From Pseudomonadota bacterium (lineage in GTDB: Bacteria; Pseudomonadota; Gammaproteobacteria; Pseudomonadales; Pseudohongiellaceae): a stretch of DNA of 56,977 nt. A model generated the notes under the pieces. It saw only the letters and a list, made by a program, of their open reading frames with translations, ran no database searches and had not been told where the DNA came from. The stretch lies in NCBI GenBank assembly GCA_027623555.1, contig JAQBSZ010000025.1, forward strand, positions 1-56,977. Direction: 5' to 3'. Below are positions 1 to 8,192 of this stretch, piece by piece. The translations under genes and the position numbers were made by a program. Each line of letters starts with the position of its first letter. Position 1 is the first letter of the stretch.

Positions 1-1078
1 CGTCTGCGAACGTGTGATCGAAGGAACCGGCAATTCTGTTGCGCTCGGCTTCGTAGTTGATCAAAGCCCATTCCGTCTCGTCGACGACGCAACCGGAACT
101 ACGGCTGCCCAGATCCGCCCGTTGTCGTGGATCGAAACCCTGGGTGAAAAACGGATTGCCATTGGCATCTGTCAACCCGGAGTCACACAGGGGATCGGTC
201 CAGGCAAAGCCCGCGGTAGTGCCTGGTCGATAGATATCCCGTTCCGCCTGATTAAGATCTCTCAGCTCCTGGTTGATCCAGGCCGGGTTGACCTGCGCTC
301 CCAAAAAGCTGGCAGAGAAAGTCGTGCCTGGTGAACTGGCGGGTCCAGTTATAAGCTGAGTATCGGCATCGTAGAAATTGGCATCGGTGATGTTGACCGG
401 GTCCCGTTCCATGCGTTCGGCAGATAGCACGAAATGGGTGTCCCCATCAGCGCTGGCCCAACCCCAGATACCACTAACGGTGGCATCGTACTGGCCGCTG
501 GCTTCCATGACACCCTGCAGGTCGCCGTAGATTTCCAGGCCTTCGAAGTCGTCACGCATGATGACGTTGACGACCCCGGCCACCGCATCGGCACCATACA
601 GCGCGGAACCGCCGTCGGTGAGTATTTCGATACGATCGGTCATCACCAGCGGAATGGCGTTGATGTCAACGAATTCACCACCGGCACGGGTGGTGGCACC
701 GGAAGGCACCATGCGTTTGCCGTTGATCAGGGTCAGGGTAGAATTTTCGCCAAGATTTCTCAGGTTGACCTGGGCGGTACCTTCGACACCGTAGACTTCC
801 CCAGAGCCGTTATCGGCGAATGATCCGGAATTCACTTCCAGATTTTTTATCACATCCCAAATGACAGAGGCCCCCTGGGCTTCAATGCTATCCCGGTCCA
901 CGATCTGTACCGGTGAAGGCGCATCGAGTGGGGTGCCGCGGATAAATGAACCGGTTACGACGACTTCTTCGATGTCATCATCACTTGATTGCTGTCCCAG
1001 AACCGGGGTGCTGTAGAGGCCTGCGATAATGCAGGCGGTGAGAAGTCTTTTTGGAAAAGGATTGACTCGGCAGTGCAT
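1..1078 (-). CDS. TonB-dependent receptor, N-terminal part (cut by window edge)
   Basis: Reading leftwards from an ATG at 1078-1076, the frame stays open to the window edge, giving about 359 residues of a longer outer-membrane receptor. A signal peptide covers roughly residues 1-28. A TonB-box-like stretch (EEVVVTGS, residues 37-44) is followed by a plug domain at about 50-175 with the family pattern of an invariant-type NLRNLG and an ITDGGSALYGADAVAGVVN-like segment (here LTDGGSALYGADAVAGVVN). The start is supported by a GGAG 8 bases upstream. Such receptors import siderophores, cofactors, oligosaccharides or metal complexes using TonB energy; the substrate cannot be told from this part. It is divergent from the copper-protein and PQQ-dehydrogenase genes, so a role in metal or cofactor uptake for them is possible but is only inference. 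The family call is secure. Confidence 0.93.
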   Translation of the reverse strand, partial: MHCRVNPFPKRLLTACIIAGLYSTPVLGQQSSDDDIEEVVVTGSFIRGTPLDAPSPVQIVDRDSIEAQGASVIWDVIKNLEVNSGSFADNGSGEVYGVEGTAQVNLRNLGENSTLTLINGKRMVPSGATTRAGGEFVDINAIPLVMTDRIEILTDGGSALYGADAVAGVVNVIMRDDFEGLEIYGDLQGVMEASGQYDATVSGIWGWASADGDTHFVLSAERMERDPVNITDANFYDADTQLITGPASSPGTTFSASFLGAQVNPAWINQELRDLNQAERDIYRPGTTAGFAWTDPLCDSGLTDANGNPFFTQGFDPRQRADLGSRSSGCVVDETEWALINYEAERNRIAGSFDHTFAD

Positions 1079-1558
1079 GCTTCTTACTCCTTTTTTAATT
1101 GTAATAGGTGTGTTGCTTCAGCTAGTTGCCCTTGTTAAGGGTTAATCCCGTAAATATTTGGGATTTAATTCCTGTTGCACCAGTCCTTCCAGCACAGCAC
1201 GAATTTTGTCCCCCCGTAGAAGTCACGCTATCACCGAGTATGGGTATATTCAATGATATATCGCAAGTCTGGAACGAAGAGTCAAGCCGCGACGCCAGCT
1301 CACCTATAATGTGGATAGCAGGCCGGATTTTCTGTTTCCAATATCCTCAAATTCAGGATGAATCGTTGTTTTTAAGCTGTGAGTTTTATTGACAACTCAT
1401 GGCCTGAAGACTATCATTCTACAGGTCTGTGTTTGGGCTTGGAAGCCATTCGTTAAAGAATTAGATAAGATTAAGTAAAGAACAGTCAAAAATAGTAAAA
1501 GTTCTCGCGTGATTGTCTCCAGAGAAGTCATTACATCCTCTTCAACCAGGAGTTCACC
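1079..1558. other. Divergent intergenic region without a convincing gene
   Basis: This 480-base AT-rich stretch separates the TonB receptor (leftward) from the redoxin-copper protein (rightward). It must hold the two divergent promoters. An imperfect inverted pair around AATCCC / GGGATT lies near 1143-1172. A short open frame at 1126-1392 has no good ribosome-binding site and no recognisable protein features. No strong promoter hexamer pair stood out. Confidence 0.5.
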
Positions 1559-3301
1559 ATGAAGAATCTGCCTGTCAGTAAGTCGCTCATTCTGTTCCTC
1601 TCATGTGTTTTGCCATCGTTTGCCCTGGCTGTCGATCGGGTTGGTGATTTTGCCCTGCTGGATCAGGATGGCGCCTTCCACCAGCTCAGCTGGTACAACG
1701 ATCAAAAGGCCGTCGTATTCCTGACCCATGCCAATGCCTGTGCCGCAACCCGGGAAGCGTTACCCGCCATCACCGCTTTACAATCCCGCTTCGGTGAGCA
1801 GGGTATCGAGTTCATGATGATCAACTCGCAGGGCATTGATCGGGATACGGTCAAATCGGAATTGAGAGGGCTCGATACGGATTTGCCGCTGCTGATGGAC
1901 GACGCCCAGGTAGTCGGTGAAACGCTGGGTATCACCCACGGAGGTGAAGTCATCGTGATGGATCCCGGCGATTTTTCAATTGTGTTCCGGGGACCGGTGG
2001 GAAGCGAACTGGAGCGGGCCCTTTCATCGATTGCTGCCGATCAGGCGGTTGCCGTGACAAGCATTCCCAGTTCTGGTTGCGAAATTGCCTATGCTGCAAG
2101 AGAGCAGCACGAGCAAACAGGTGTGTCCTATGTCAACGACATTGCGCCGATCATCGAAAAGAACTGTGCCGACTGCCACCGTGAGAATAGCATCGCCCCA
2201 TTTGCACTGAACAGCCATCAGTTAGTCCAGGGTTGGAGCCCGATGATCCGCGAAGTGCTGCTGACCAAGCGCATGCCACCGGGCCAGATCGATCCTCACG
2301 TCGGCAATATCACCGACATGACCAATCTCTCCGACGCCGAAATGCAGCAACTGGTGCACTGGATTGATGCAGGCTCACCCAGGGATGGCGATACGGATCC
2401 GCTGGCCAATCTGGTTTGGCCTGATTCCAAGTGGCGATCCGAGCTCGGGCGTGAACCAGATGTCATCGTGAAAATCCCTCCTCAGCGTATACCAGCTACC
2501 GGGGTAGTGGACTACCTGAATGTCTATGCGGATATCCCCATCGAAGACGATGTCTGGGTACAGGGATCTGAGATAGTTCCGGGTGACTATTCGGTGCTTC
2601 ACCACGTAATCACGCGGGTCGTACAGCCCGAGGTGGATCCGGACAGTGTTCGGCCAGATGAGGGAGACGACGAATTCGCCAGCCAGAAACTCACCGATGT
2701 ACCACTGGCCGGACTGACCGGCTATGTGCCTGGCAGGCGGCCAATTCTGGAACAGAACCGTGGCGGGTTATTACGTGCGGGCACCAGAGTCTCCTTTCAG
2801 CTTCACTATACAACCTCTGGCAAAGAAGTGACCGATCAGAGCGAATTAGGCATCTATCTCTACCCGGAAGGTGAAGTGCCGGAAATTGTGAAATCCAGTG
2901 GTGGGCGAGCGCTTAACCGGAGCTTTCTCATACCTGCCAATGCCAAGGATTTTGAAGTAACGGAGTCGGCGATCGTAGAGAAAGATGCCTACCTGGTTAG
3001 TTTCATGCCACACATGCACTTTCGCGGTAAGCGAATGAAATTTGTGGCGAACTATCCGGATGGCACTTCAGAGGAATTACTCTCGGTTCCCAACTACAAG
3101 TTCAACTGGCAGTTGCGTCATCACCTGGAGCCGAAGTTTGTTCCAGCTGGTACCGAAATAGTGGCAATTGGCGCCTTTGATAACTCTCAGCAGAACGCTT
3201 TTAATCCAGATCCGGAGCAGTCAATTGACTGGGGTCCGCAGAGCTGGGATGAGATGTTTATCGGTTATATGCGCTGGACTCATGCGGAAGATCTGCAGTA
3301 A
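1559..3301 (+). CDS. Secreted redoxin / cytochrome c / copper type II monooxygenase-like protein
   Basis: This 580-residue protein has a signal peptide (about 1-24) and three recognisable parts. Residues 26-170 are a thioredoxin-fold redoxin domain with one candidate peroxidatic Cys (C61, in CAAT). Residues about 195-245 form a cytochrome c-like unit with heme motif C203-A-D-C206-H207 and a candidate Met ligand M239 (KRMPPG). Residues about 300-575 resemble the two-copper core of peptidylglycine/dopamine monooxygenases: H348-H349, H416 (QLHYTT), H485-M-H487 and M566 (DEMF) match the CuH and CuM ligand pattern. Such fusions are known in proteobacteria as redoxin or ascorbate-dependent monooxygenase-type proteins, but their substrates are unknown. 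AGGAG precedes the ATG. A terminator follows at once, so it is probably transcribed apart from the PQQ dehydrogenase. The domain calls are good; the reaction is inferred. Confidence 0.82.
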   Translation: MKNLPVSKSLILFLSCVLPSFALAVDRVGDFALLDQDGAFHQLSWYNDQKAVVFLTHANACAATREALPAITALQSRFGEQGIEFMMINSQGIDRDTVKSELRGLDTDLPLLMDDAQVVGETLGITHGGEVIVMDPGDFSIVFRGPVGSELERALSSIAADQAVAVTSIPSSGCEIAYAAREQHEQTGVSYVNDIAPIIEKNCADCHRENSIAPFALNSHQLVQGWSPMIREVLLTKRMPPGQIDPHVGNITDMTNLSDAEMQQLVHWIDAGSPRDGDTDPLANLVWPDSKWRSELGREPDVIVKIPPQRIPATGVVDYLNVYADIPIEDDVWVQGSEIVPGDYSVLHHVITRVVQPEVDPDSVRPDEGDDEFASQKLTDVPLAGLTGYVPGRRPILEQNRGGLLRAGTRVSFQLHYTTSGKEVTDQSELGIYLYPEGEVPEIVKSSGGRALNRSFLIPANAKDFEVTESAIVEKDAYLVSFMPHMHFRGKRMKFVANYPDGTSEELLSVPNYKFNWQLRHHLEPKFVPAGTEIVAIGAFDNSQQNAFNPDPEQSIDWGPQSWDEMFIGYMRWTHAEDLQ

Positions 3302-3325
3302 CGCCGGCAATATAATACGCTGTAC

Positions 3326-3353
3326 AAAGGGCGGCTTCGAGCCGCCCTTTTTT
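3326..3353 (+). terminator. Rho-independent terminator after the redoxin-copper protein
   Basis: An 11-bp perfect stem (AAAGGGCGGCT / AGCCGCCCTTT) with a TCG loop is followed by a T run. It lies 25 bases after the stop codon and before the next gene on the same strand. Confidence 0.9.
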
Positions 3354-3458
3354 ATGGCTAAAAAAACAATTAGGAGTAAATATCATCCGCTGCATGTTTA
3401 CTCTAACTCCAATAACTGGGAACATCGTTTGCGAAATCAATCTTGGAGAGGAGCTCTA

Positions 3459-5177
3459 ATGTCTGCTGCAGTCTATAAGCGAATCCAGGTCGCCGTACTG
3501 GCGCTTTTTGTCGTTCCGATCGAGGTCATGGCACAATCTCCCGTCCAAAATTACAGTTCAGTGACGGACCAACGCCTAATCAATCCTGAAGAGAGAAACT
3601 GGCTGTCCTATCGGGGCACCTTGGACGGTTGGGGTTTTAGCCCACTCGACCAGATTAATTCCAGCAATGTCGACGCACTGCAACCAGTATGGAGTTTCTC
3701 TACCGGTGTAGTCGGGGGTCACGAGTCACCACCAATCGTTAATGAGGGGGTCATGTTTGTCACTACCCCCGGCAACCTGGTCTACGCACTCGATGCAGCA
3801 AGTGGTGACATGTTGTGGCGTTATCAGCATGCGCTTCCCGAAACCTATATAGCCTTTCACAGGACCAACCGGGGTGTGGCGCTTTACGGCGATAAGGTTT
3901 ACACCGCTACTCTGGACGCACGCGTGGTTGCGCTCGATGCTGAGACGGGTGAAGTGGTGTGGAATACCCCCGTGCAGGACAATTCTTTTGGCTATTACAT
4001 CACCATGGCGCCACTGGCTATTGACGGCAAGATCATGGTGGGTGCCTCCGGTGGGGAACTGGGTATCCGGGGGTTTGTTGTGGCTCTGGATGCCGAGACT
4101 GGTGAAGAAATCTGGCGTCGTTACACGGTACCCGGCCCTGGAGAGCCCGGGAATGAAACCTGGCCAGGCGAGACATGGCGCACCGGTGGTGCCGCGGTCT
4201 GGGTTCCGGGTCATTATGACGCCGAGCTGGGACTCGCTTATTTTGGCACTGGCAACCCGGGTCCCTGGATCGGTGACCAGCGGCCGGGAGATAATCTGTA
4301 TACAAACTCCGTACTGGCACTGGATGTCGATACTGGTGAGATACGTGCGCATCATCAGTATCACTGGAATGGATCCTGGGACTGGGACGAAGTCTCTACC
4401 CCGATCCTGATGCCGGTGGAAAGAAGCGGCCGTGAAATCAATGCGCTGGTACACCCGGGACGTAACGGCTACCTGTGGCTGCTGGAACGCAGCGCCGATT
4501 CGATTGGCTTCATCGATGCTGAGCCCTATGTTTATCAGAATGCCTTCGCCAGTATTCATCCCGAGACTGGACGGCCTACTTACGATCCCGCACACAAACC
4601 AACGACAGGCTCCACGACAGACTTCTGTCCCTCACTGTGGGGAGGAAAAGACTGGCCACCAGCGGCGTACAATCCTGAAACCGGGCTTCTGTACATTCCG
4701 GCGAATGACAATCATTGTGGTGTGATCGAAGGGCGCGAGGTTACCTATATGCCCGGTAGCGCCTTTACGGGTGCCAGATCCCAGATGACAGTAGTGGAAG
4801 GCTCGGACCATATTGGAGAAATTCAGGCCTGGGACATGAACACGGGCGAGCAAGTGTGGACGCGCGAGTTTGAGACCTCCAATTGGGGTGGCATTCTCAC
4901 TACCAGCGGCAACCTGGTGTTCAGTGGTGGAACCAGCGACCGATTCTTCCGGGCCCACGATGCACGTACGGGCGAAGAACTGTGGCGCTTTCGTACCAAC
5001 TCCGGGATTATCGGCGTACCGTCGACATTTTCTGTCGATGGTGTGCAGTACGTGGCGGTGCAATCCGGGTGGGGAGTCGATGCGGCGGCCATGACGGCAC
5101 GGATTGATCAGGAGCGGAATACCCGCACCTTCGTCCCTCAAGGGGGGGTGGTTTGGGTGTTTGCTTTGCCGGAATAG
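3459..5177 (+). CDS. PQQ-dependent alcohol dehydrogenase (quinoprotein, lanthanide-type active site)
   Basis: The 572-residue precursor has a signal peptide ending near VMAQ (about 25) and the eight-bladed quinoprotein fold, with repeated ALDAxTGExxW blade motifs. Metal-site residues of methanol/ethanol dehydrogenases are present: Glu in GGELGIRG, Asn in GTGNPGPW, and Asp in WDWDE. The catalytic Asp is probably D308. D310, two residues later, matches the extra Asp of lanthanide-dependent enzymes (XoxF, PedH) where calcium enzymes have Ala or Ser. The adjacent-cysteine disulfide seen near the NRG motif in many relatives is absent (AFHRTNRG). There is no C-terminal heme domain, so a separate cytochrome must accept electrons. 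The ATG at 3459 is chosen because GGAGAGGAG precedes it and a signal peptide follows; the frame is open further upstream, but that part overlaps the preceding gene and terminator. It likely oxidises an alcohol or aldehyde in the periplasm. Confidence 0.9.
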   Translation: MSAAVYKRIQVAVLALFVVPIEVMAQSPVQNYSSVTDQRLINPEERNWLSYRGTLDGWGFSPLDQINSSNVDALQPVWSFSTGVVGGHESPPIVNEGVMFVTTPGNLVYALDAASGDMLWRYQHALPETYIAFHRTNRGVALYGDKVYTATLDARVVALDAETGEVVWNTPVQDNSFGYYITMAPLAIDGKIMVGASGGELGIRGFVVALDAETGEEIWRRYTVPGPGEPGNETWPGETWRTGGAAVWVPGHYDAELGLAYFGTGNPGPWIGDQRPGDNLYTNSVLALDVDTGEIRAHHQYHWNGSWDWDEVSTPILMPVERSGREINALVHPGRNGYLWLLERSADSIGFIDAEPYVYQNAFASIHPETGRPTYDPAHKPTTGSTTDFCPSLWGGKDWPPAAYNPETGLLYIPANDNHCGVIEGREVTYMPGSAFTGARSQMTVVEGSDHIGEIQAWDMNTGEQVWTREFETSNWGGILTTSGNLVFSGGTSDRFFRAHDARTGEELWRFRTNSGIIGVPSTFSVDGVQYVAVQSGWGVDAAAMTARIDQERNTRTFVPQGGVVWVFALPE

Positions 5178-5182
5178 GTCTT

Positions 5183-5204
5183 GTTGGCGGCTTCCGCCGC
5201 CAAC
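5183..5204 (+). terminator. Hairpin after the PQQ dehydrogenase gene
   Basis: A 9-bp perfect stem (GTTGGCGGC / GCCGCCAAC) with a TTCC loop lies 6 bases after the stop codon. No T run follows, so it may only slow transcription or protect the transcript end. Confidence 0.45.
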
Positions 5205-5229
5205 CTCAATCAGTTGGGACGCTCTGGCT

Positions 5230-5331
5230 GCGAAAGTCGCCAGCTTCGTTAAAGCAATTTTTCAGGATCGTCAGGTATTATTTATACAATCCTCACCTGA
5301 AAAATTACTTTGCCTCGCTGGCAACTTTCTC
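5230..5331. repeat. Imperfect inverted repeat, about 37-bp arms
   Basis: Left arm 5230-5266 and right arm 5296-5331 are inverted copies sharing GAAAGTYGCCAGC and AAAGYAATTTTTCAGG, around a 29-base AT-rich centre. It lies between convergent genes. It could be a REP/BIME-like or miniature mobile repeat, or a long 3' hairpin. No coding potential is seen in 5205-5453. Confidence 0.6.
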
Positions 5332-5453
5332 GCTCACCGCTCGAGTCATCACCTGACTGATTGCGTTGAGTGCTTCTTTTGGCAATATTTCTGTAATTAA
5401 TATGTTTGGCAATGAGTGCTTAGCTCATAGAATTGAAGGCAGCTCGTGAGTTG

Positions 5454-6716
5454 TTAATTAGCAGGGGGGAGCAGCCATTTTTCTTCTGTGGCGAGCGGTG
5501 CAGTGAGGGTGCGGAGGAAGGCTTCGAGTTGGCGTAGCTGGACGGGGCGGAGTGCGAGTGGTTTGGCTTCGTTGTGGCTGAGCATAGAAAGGGGTGCTTC
5601 GTTGTAATGCTCGAGTACATCGGCGAGCGTGGCGAGTTGACCGCCGTGCATGTAAGGCGCGGTCATGGAGATGTTACGCAATGTCGGAGTCTTCTGCGCG
5701 CCGACCAGCGAATTATCGTCCCGAGCGAATCGCAGTTCAACACAGGCGGATGGAATCGCATCGCTAAATTCACCCAGGCAATTGAAGGGATCATTGCGCG
5801 CAATGCGAATACCGTCGTATCTCCCCATCGAGGGCAACTGATCCGCAATTGACAGCACACCAGTGTTATGAAATTCATGATTGGTCAGTAAAGGCCCATT
5901 GTGGCAGCTAATGCACTGGGCCTCACCAATAAATAGTCGTAAGCCGGCGATTTCAGATGGAGTCAGCATAGCGTTAGCGACTACTTCGTCAGATTGTGTG
6001 AGGGCCTCGGTATAGGCATCGAAGCGAGTCGAGCCCGGCATCAGCTTGCGCTGGTAGGCAGCCAATGCCTTGCCTACGTTAGCAAAAGCCCATGAGATGG
6101 CTTGCTGCTGAGTCTGTTCAAGGCTATTCCAGGCCTCCTGCTGTTCGTTGCTTCCCAGAGGTGAGGCGGAGATTGGACTAACCGGAATCGCCGGCAAGTC
6201 GCCGAATACTTCTGCATAACGGCGCTGGTAGCCAGTATCGGAGTTCAGCAAGCGTACGATCTGCAGGCGGTCGCTGGCGTGTTCATGGCTAGTTTCCAGC
6301 GGTGCCAGGGCCTGAGCCCATTGACTGTCCTTGCGTCCATCCCAGTAGTACCAAGGGCTATAGGCGATTCCCACCAGGCTGGGCGTGTTACGTAAACCGA
6401 TGCCAGTGCCGACTGCGAGCTCGAGTGCATCGGTAAACATGAGCTCTGGCTTATGGCAGGTAGCGCAGGCCACAGCCCTGTTGCCGCTCAATCGGGTATC
6501 GAAATAGAGTTGCTGACCAAGCTCAGCGGACGCCTCGATATCGGCAACTCGATTGCTTGTATCAGAGGGTAGAGGAGGCAGTTGCTCAATAGACAATGAG
6601 CGGATCAACTCCAACTGTTCGGCGCTCCAGTCACGGGGCGCCGGAAGCGCAATAAAATTCCAGAAGAAGACAATCGCTACTGCCAGCATTAAGCCTGTAA
6701 TCCCAAGTTTGCGCAT
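5454..6716 (-). CDS. Di-heme cytochrome c peroxidase / MauG-family protein
   Basis: This 420-residue protein has an N-terminal membrane segment or signal (about 5-24) and two c-type heme motifs, CATCH (C84, C87, H88) and CISCH (C268, C271, H272). Family signatures include LYFDTRLSGN before heme 1, RNTPSLVG, a WDGR segment and LRNISMTAPYMHGG near the end, typical of bacterial di-heme peroxidases and MauG relatives. It works in the periplasm, either reducing peroxide with electrons from a small cytochrome or copper protein, or oxidising a protein partner. The ATG at 6716 overlaps the stop of the upstream YtkA-like gene (TGATG), implying translational coupling; a GTG one codon earlier is the alternative. 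The pairing suggests the small protein is its partner, which is inference. Confidence 0.9.
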   Translation of the reverse strand: MRKLGITGLMLAVAIVFFWNFIALPAPRDWSAEQLELIRSLSIEQLPPLPSDTSNRVADIEASAELGQQLYFDTRLSGNRAVACATCHKPELMFTDALELAVGTGIGLRNTPSLVGIAYSPWYYWDGRKDSQWAQALAPLETSHEHASDRLQIVRLLNSDTGYQRRYAEVFGDLPAIPVSPISASPLGSNEQQEAWNSLEQTQQQAISWAFANVGKALAAYQRKLMPGSTRFDAYTEALTQSDEVVANAMLTPSEIAGLRLFIGEAQCISCHNGPLLTNHEFHNTGVLSIADQLPSMGRYDGIRIARNDPFNCLGEFSDAIPSACVELRFARDDNSLVGAQKTPTLRNISMTAPYMHGGQLATLADVLEHYNEAPLSMLSHNEAKPLALRPVQLRQLEAFLRTLTAPLATEEKWLLPPAN

Positions 6717-7123
6717 CACAGCTGGAGGTCGATAACCGCAGTTTCAGTACCACTGTGGTGGATGATAGTGAGAGTGATCTGCCACTTGCCTGGCATGTGG
6801 AATCGAACACCTTCCAATAAGTAAGTGCCGGCTTGTGCTTGTTCCGTGATCAGTGGCAGCGTTGGCAAGCCGTGATCATGATCTGGCATCCCCCCGATGA
6901 GGGTGAGGCCGGCTCCAGTTAGAGGATTTCCTGTTGAGTCCGTCAGTGTTAAATGCCAGCTATGAATCTGGTTAATCCCGATAGGAGACATGTCACTGAC
7001 AATCTGCACAGAGATGCCAGATTCGGTCGTGGTCTGCAGATCAACCGAGTTAACCTCACTCGCCTGGAGTGCGGAGAGCAGCATACCAGGCAAAATAGCT
7101 AGTAGTAGGATTCTTCGAAACAT
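6716..7123 (-). CDS. YtkA/FixH-like small secreted protein
   Basis: This 135-residue product has a clear signal peptide (MFRRILLLAILPGMLLSALQ) and a beta-sandwich-type body. The C-terminal pattern GTYLLEGVRFHMPGKWQIT matches the YtkA-like/FixH family, small periplasmic proteins often found with copper or cytochrome genes. Candidate metal ligands include several His and Met residues, among them the PDHDH segment near residue 83. The start is placed at the ATG at 7123 because the signal peptide begins there; the frame extends upstream without a plausible leader. It is coupled to the di-heme cytochrome gene by a one-base stop/start overlap. The function is unknown; it may be a redox partner, substrate or metal chaperone of that enzyme. 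Confidence 0.72.
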   Translation of the reverse strand: MFRRILLLAILPGMLLSALQASEVNSVDLQTTTESGISVQIVSDMSPIGINQIHSWHLTLTDSTGNPLTGAGLTLIGGMPDHDHGLPTLPLITEQAQAGTYLLEGVRFHMPGKWQITLTIIHHSGTETAVIDLQL

Positions 7124-7225
7124 GTGAGTAACGGGCGTGGAAATAACCCAGCTGTAATCAAGACAGAAGCGCAATTGTAGCAAAGTCGAGCCAGATTAGG
7201 ATAACCGAGTCAGCTCTGATGCTGG

Positions 7226-8017
7226 TTATTTTTCCAGTAAGGGGGCAGTTTTCTGGAAATGAAATTCTTCCAGCTTGATATCATCCAAACCAACCTGGTC
7301 GAAGGGATCTTCCATGGCGTCTTGAACGTTGTACAGAGAGATCAGTATAAATCCGTGAATCGTAGCAAGGAAATAGACAATCCAGGGTGCATCTGAGGAC
7401 AGCTCATTGGTAAGGGTCGGGATGAATACGAAGGGAAAAACGTATATGAATACCAGGCAGTAGGCGCGCAGGCTGATAGGTGTGCCATGCATTTTCAATC
7501 CGACAGTGTTTTCGATGCTTTCGTTTACATCTTTCAGAAAACGAATAATTTTAAGTGCGACACCATTGGAGATGGAATCCCGATTCGCATTCACGAATTC
7601 GAAAACTTCATTGAGCTTGTTGCGCACATGTTCCTGGTCATAACTCTGACCTTTGAGGACATCAAAAAACAATACTGAAATCGCATTCAGACTGTCTGCA
7701 ACATGCAGTTTGTGTTCATCGCTGAGTTTATTGTTATTGGAGAAGCAGTAATAAGTTGCATTCAAAGAGGACTTAAAAACACTCAGCAGCTTGATAACAC
7801 TGTCGCGCTTTCTGAATGCCTCTCGAATGGTAAATACCAATGGGAAGATGACCGCGATGCTGAACAAGGTGACGTTCAGATTGTAACTGAAGTTGTATTC
7901 AACGCAGAGGAAGGTTATCGCCAGGCACAGGATAAAGACATAGCCAGTCTTGATGTCTATGATTGCGAAATACTTCTCCCAGGAAAGCTCGTTATTCTTA
8001 TTATTCACCAACCGCAT
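7226..8017 (-). CDS. Bestrophin-like integral membrane protein
   Basis: This 263-residue protein has two N-terminal hydrophobic segments, a charged helical middle and two C-terminal hydrophobic segments, followed by YNVQDAMEDPFDQVGLDDIK. The EDPF motif at this position is the hallmark of bacterial bestrophin/YneE-type channels (UPF0187), although overall similarity looks distant and the family's conserved N-terminal region is not obvious. It would form an ion channel in the inner membrane. The ATG at 8017 has no clear ribosome-binding site; a TTG at 8101 would give 291 residues and overlap the upstream region of the divergent gene. AT content is higher than in its neighbours, which may point to acquisition. 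Family assignment is moderate. Confidence 0.6.
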   Translation of the reverse strand: MRLVNNKNNELSWEKYFAIIDIKTGYVFILCLAITFLCVEYNFSYNLNVTLFSIAVIFPLVFTIREAFRKRDSVIKLLSVFKSSLNATYYCFSNNNKLSDEHKLHVADSLNAISVLFFDVLKGQSYDQEHVRNKLNEVFEFVNANRDSISNGVALKIIRFLKDVNESIENTVGLKMHGTPISLRAYCLVFIYVFPFVFIPTLTNELSSDAPWIVYFLATIHGFILISLYNVQDAMEDPFDQVGLDDIKLEEFHFQKTAPLLEK

Positions 8018-8192
8018 GCTAATCAAGTATCGCGGTAAAGTAAATCCGAAATTGGTGCCTGTTCCGGTGTTGCGGTCGCTGGGGCGAGGGGATACACTCA
8101 AATCGGTACCGGCGAAGACGAGTCAAGAACTAATTTTTACAGCACCAGAAGACGAATTGCAGATTAGGTTTTCTCGAAGGAGGCCAGCCATC

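Noticed and set aside
1126..1392. Open frame of 88 codons between the TonB receptor and the copper-protein genes
   Set aside because: No good ribosome-binding site, no protein-like features, and the region is AT-rich regulatory DNA.
3168..3458. N-terminal extension of the PQQ dehydrogenase frame
   Set aside because: It overlaps the preceding gene and the terminator; a good ribosome-binding site and a signal peptide begin at 3459.
3726..4595. 289-codon open frame on the minus strand inside the PQQ dehydrogenase gene
   Set aside because: It is a mirror of the strongly conserved coding strand and has no signal peptide, domain or start signal.
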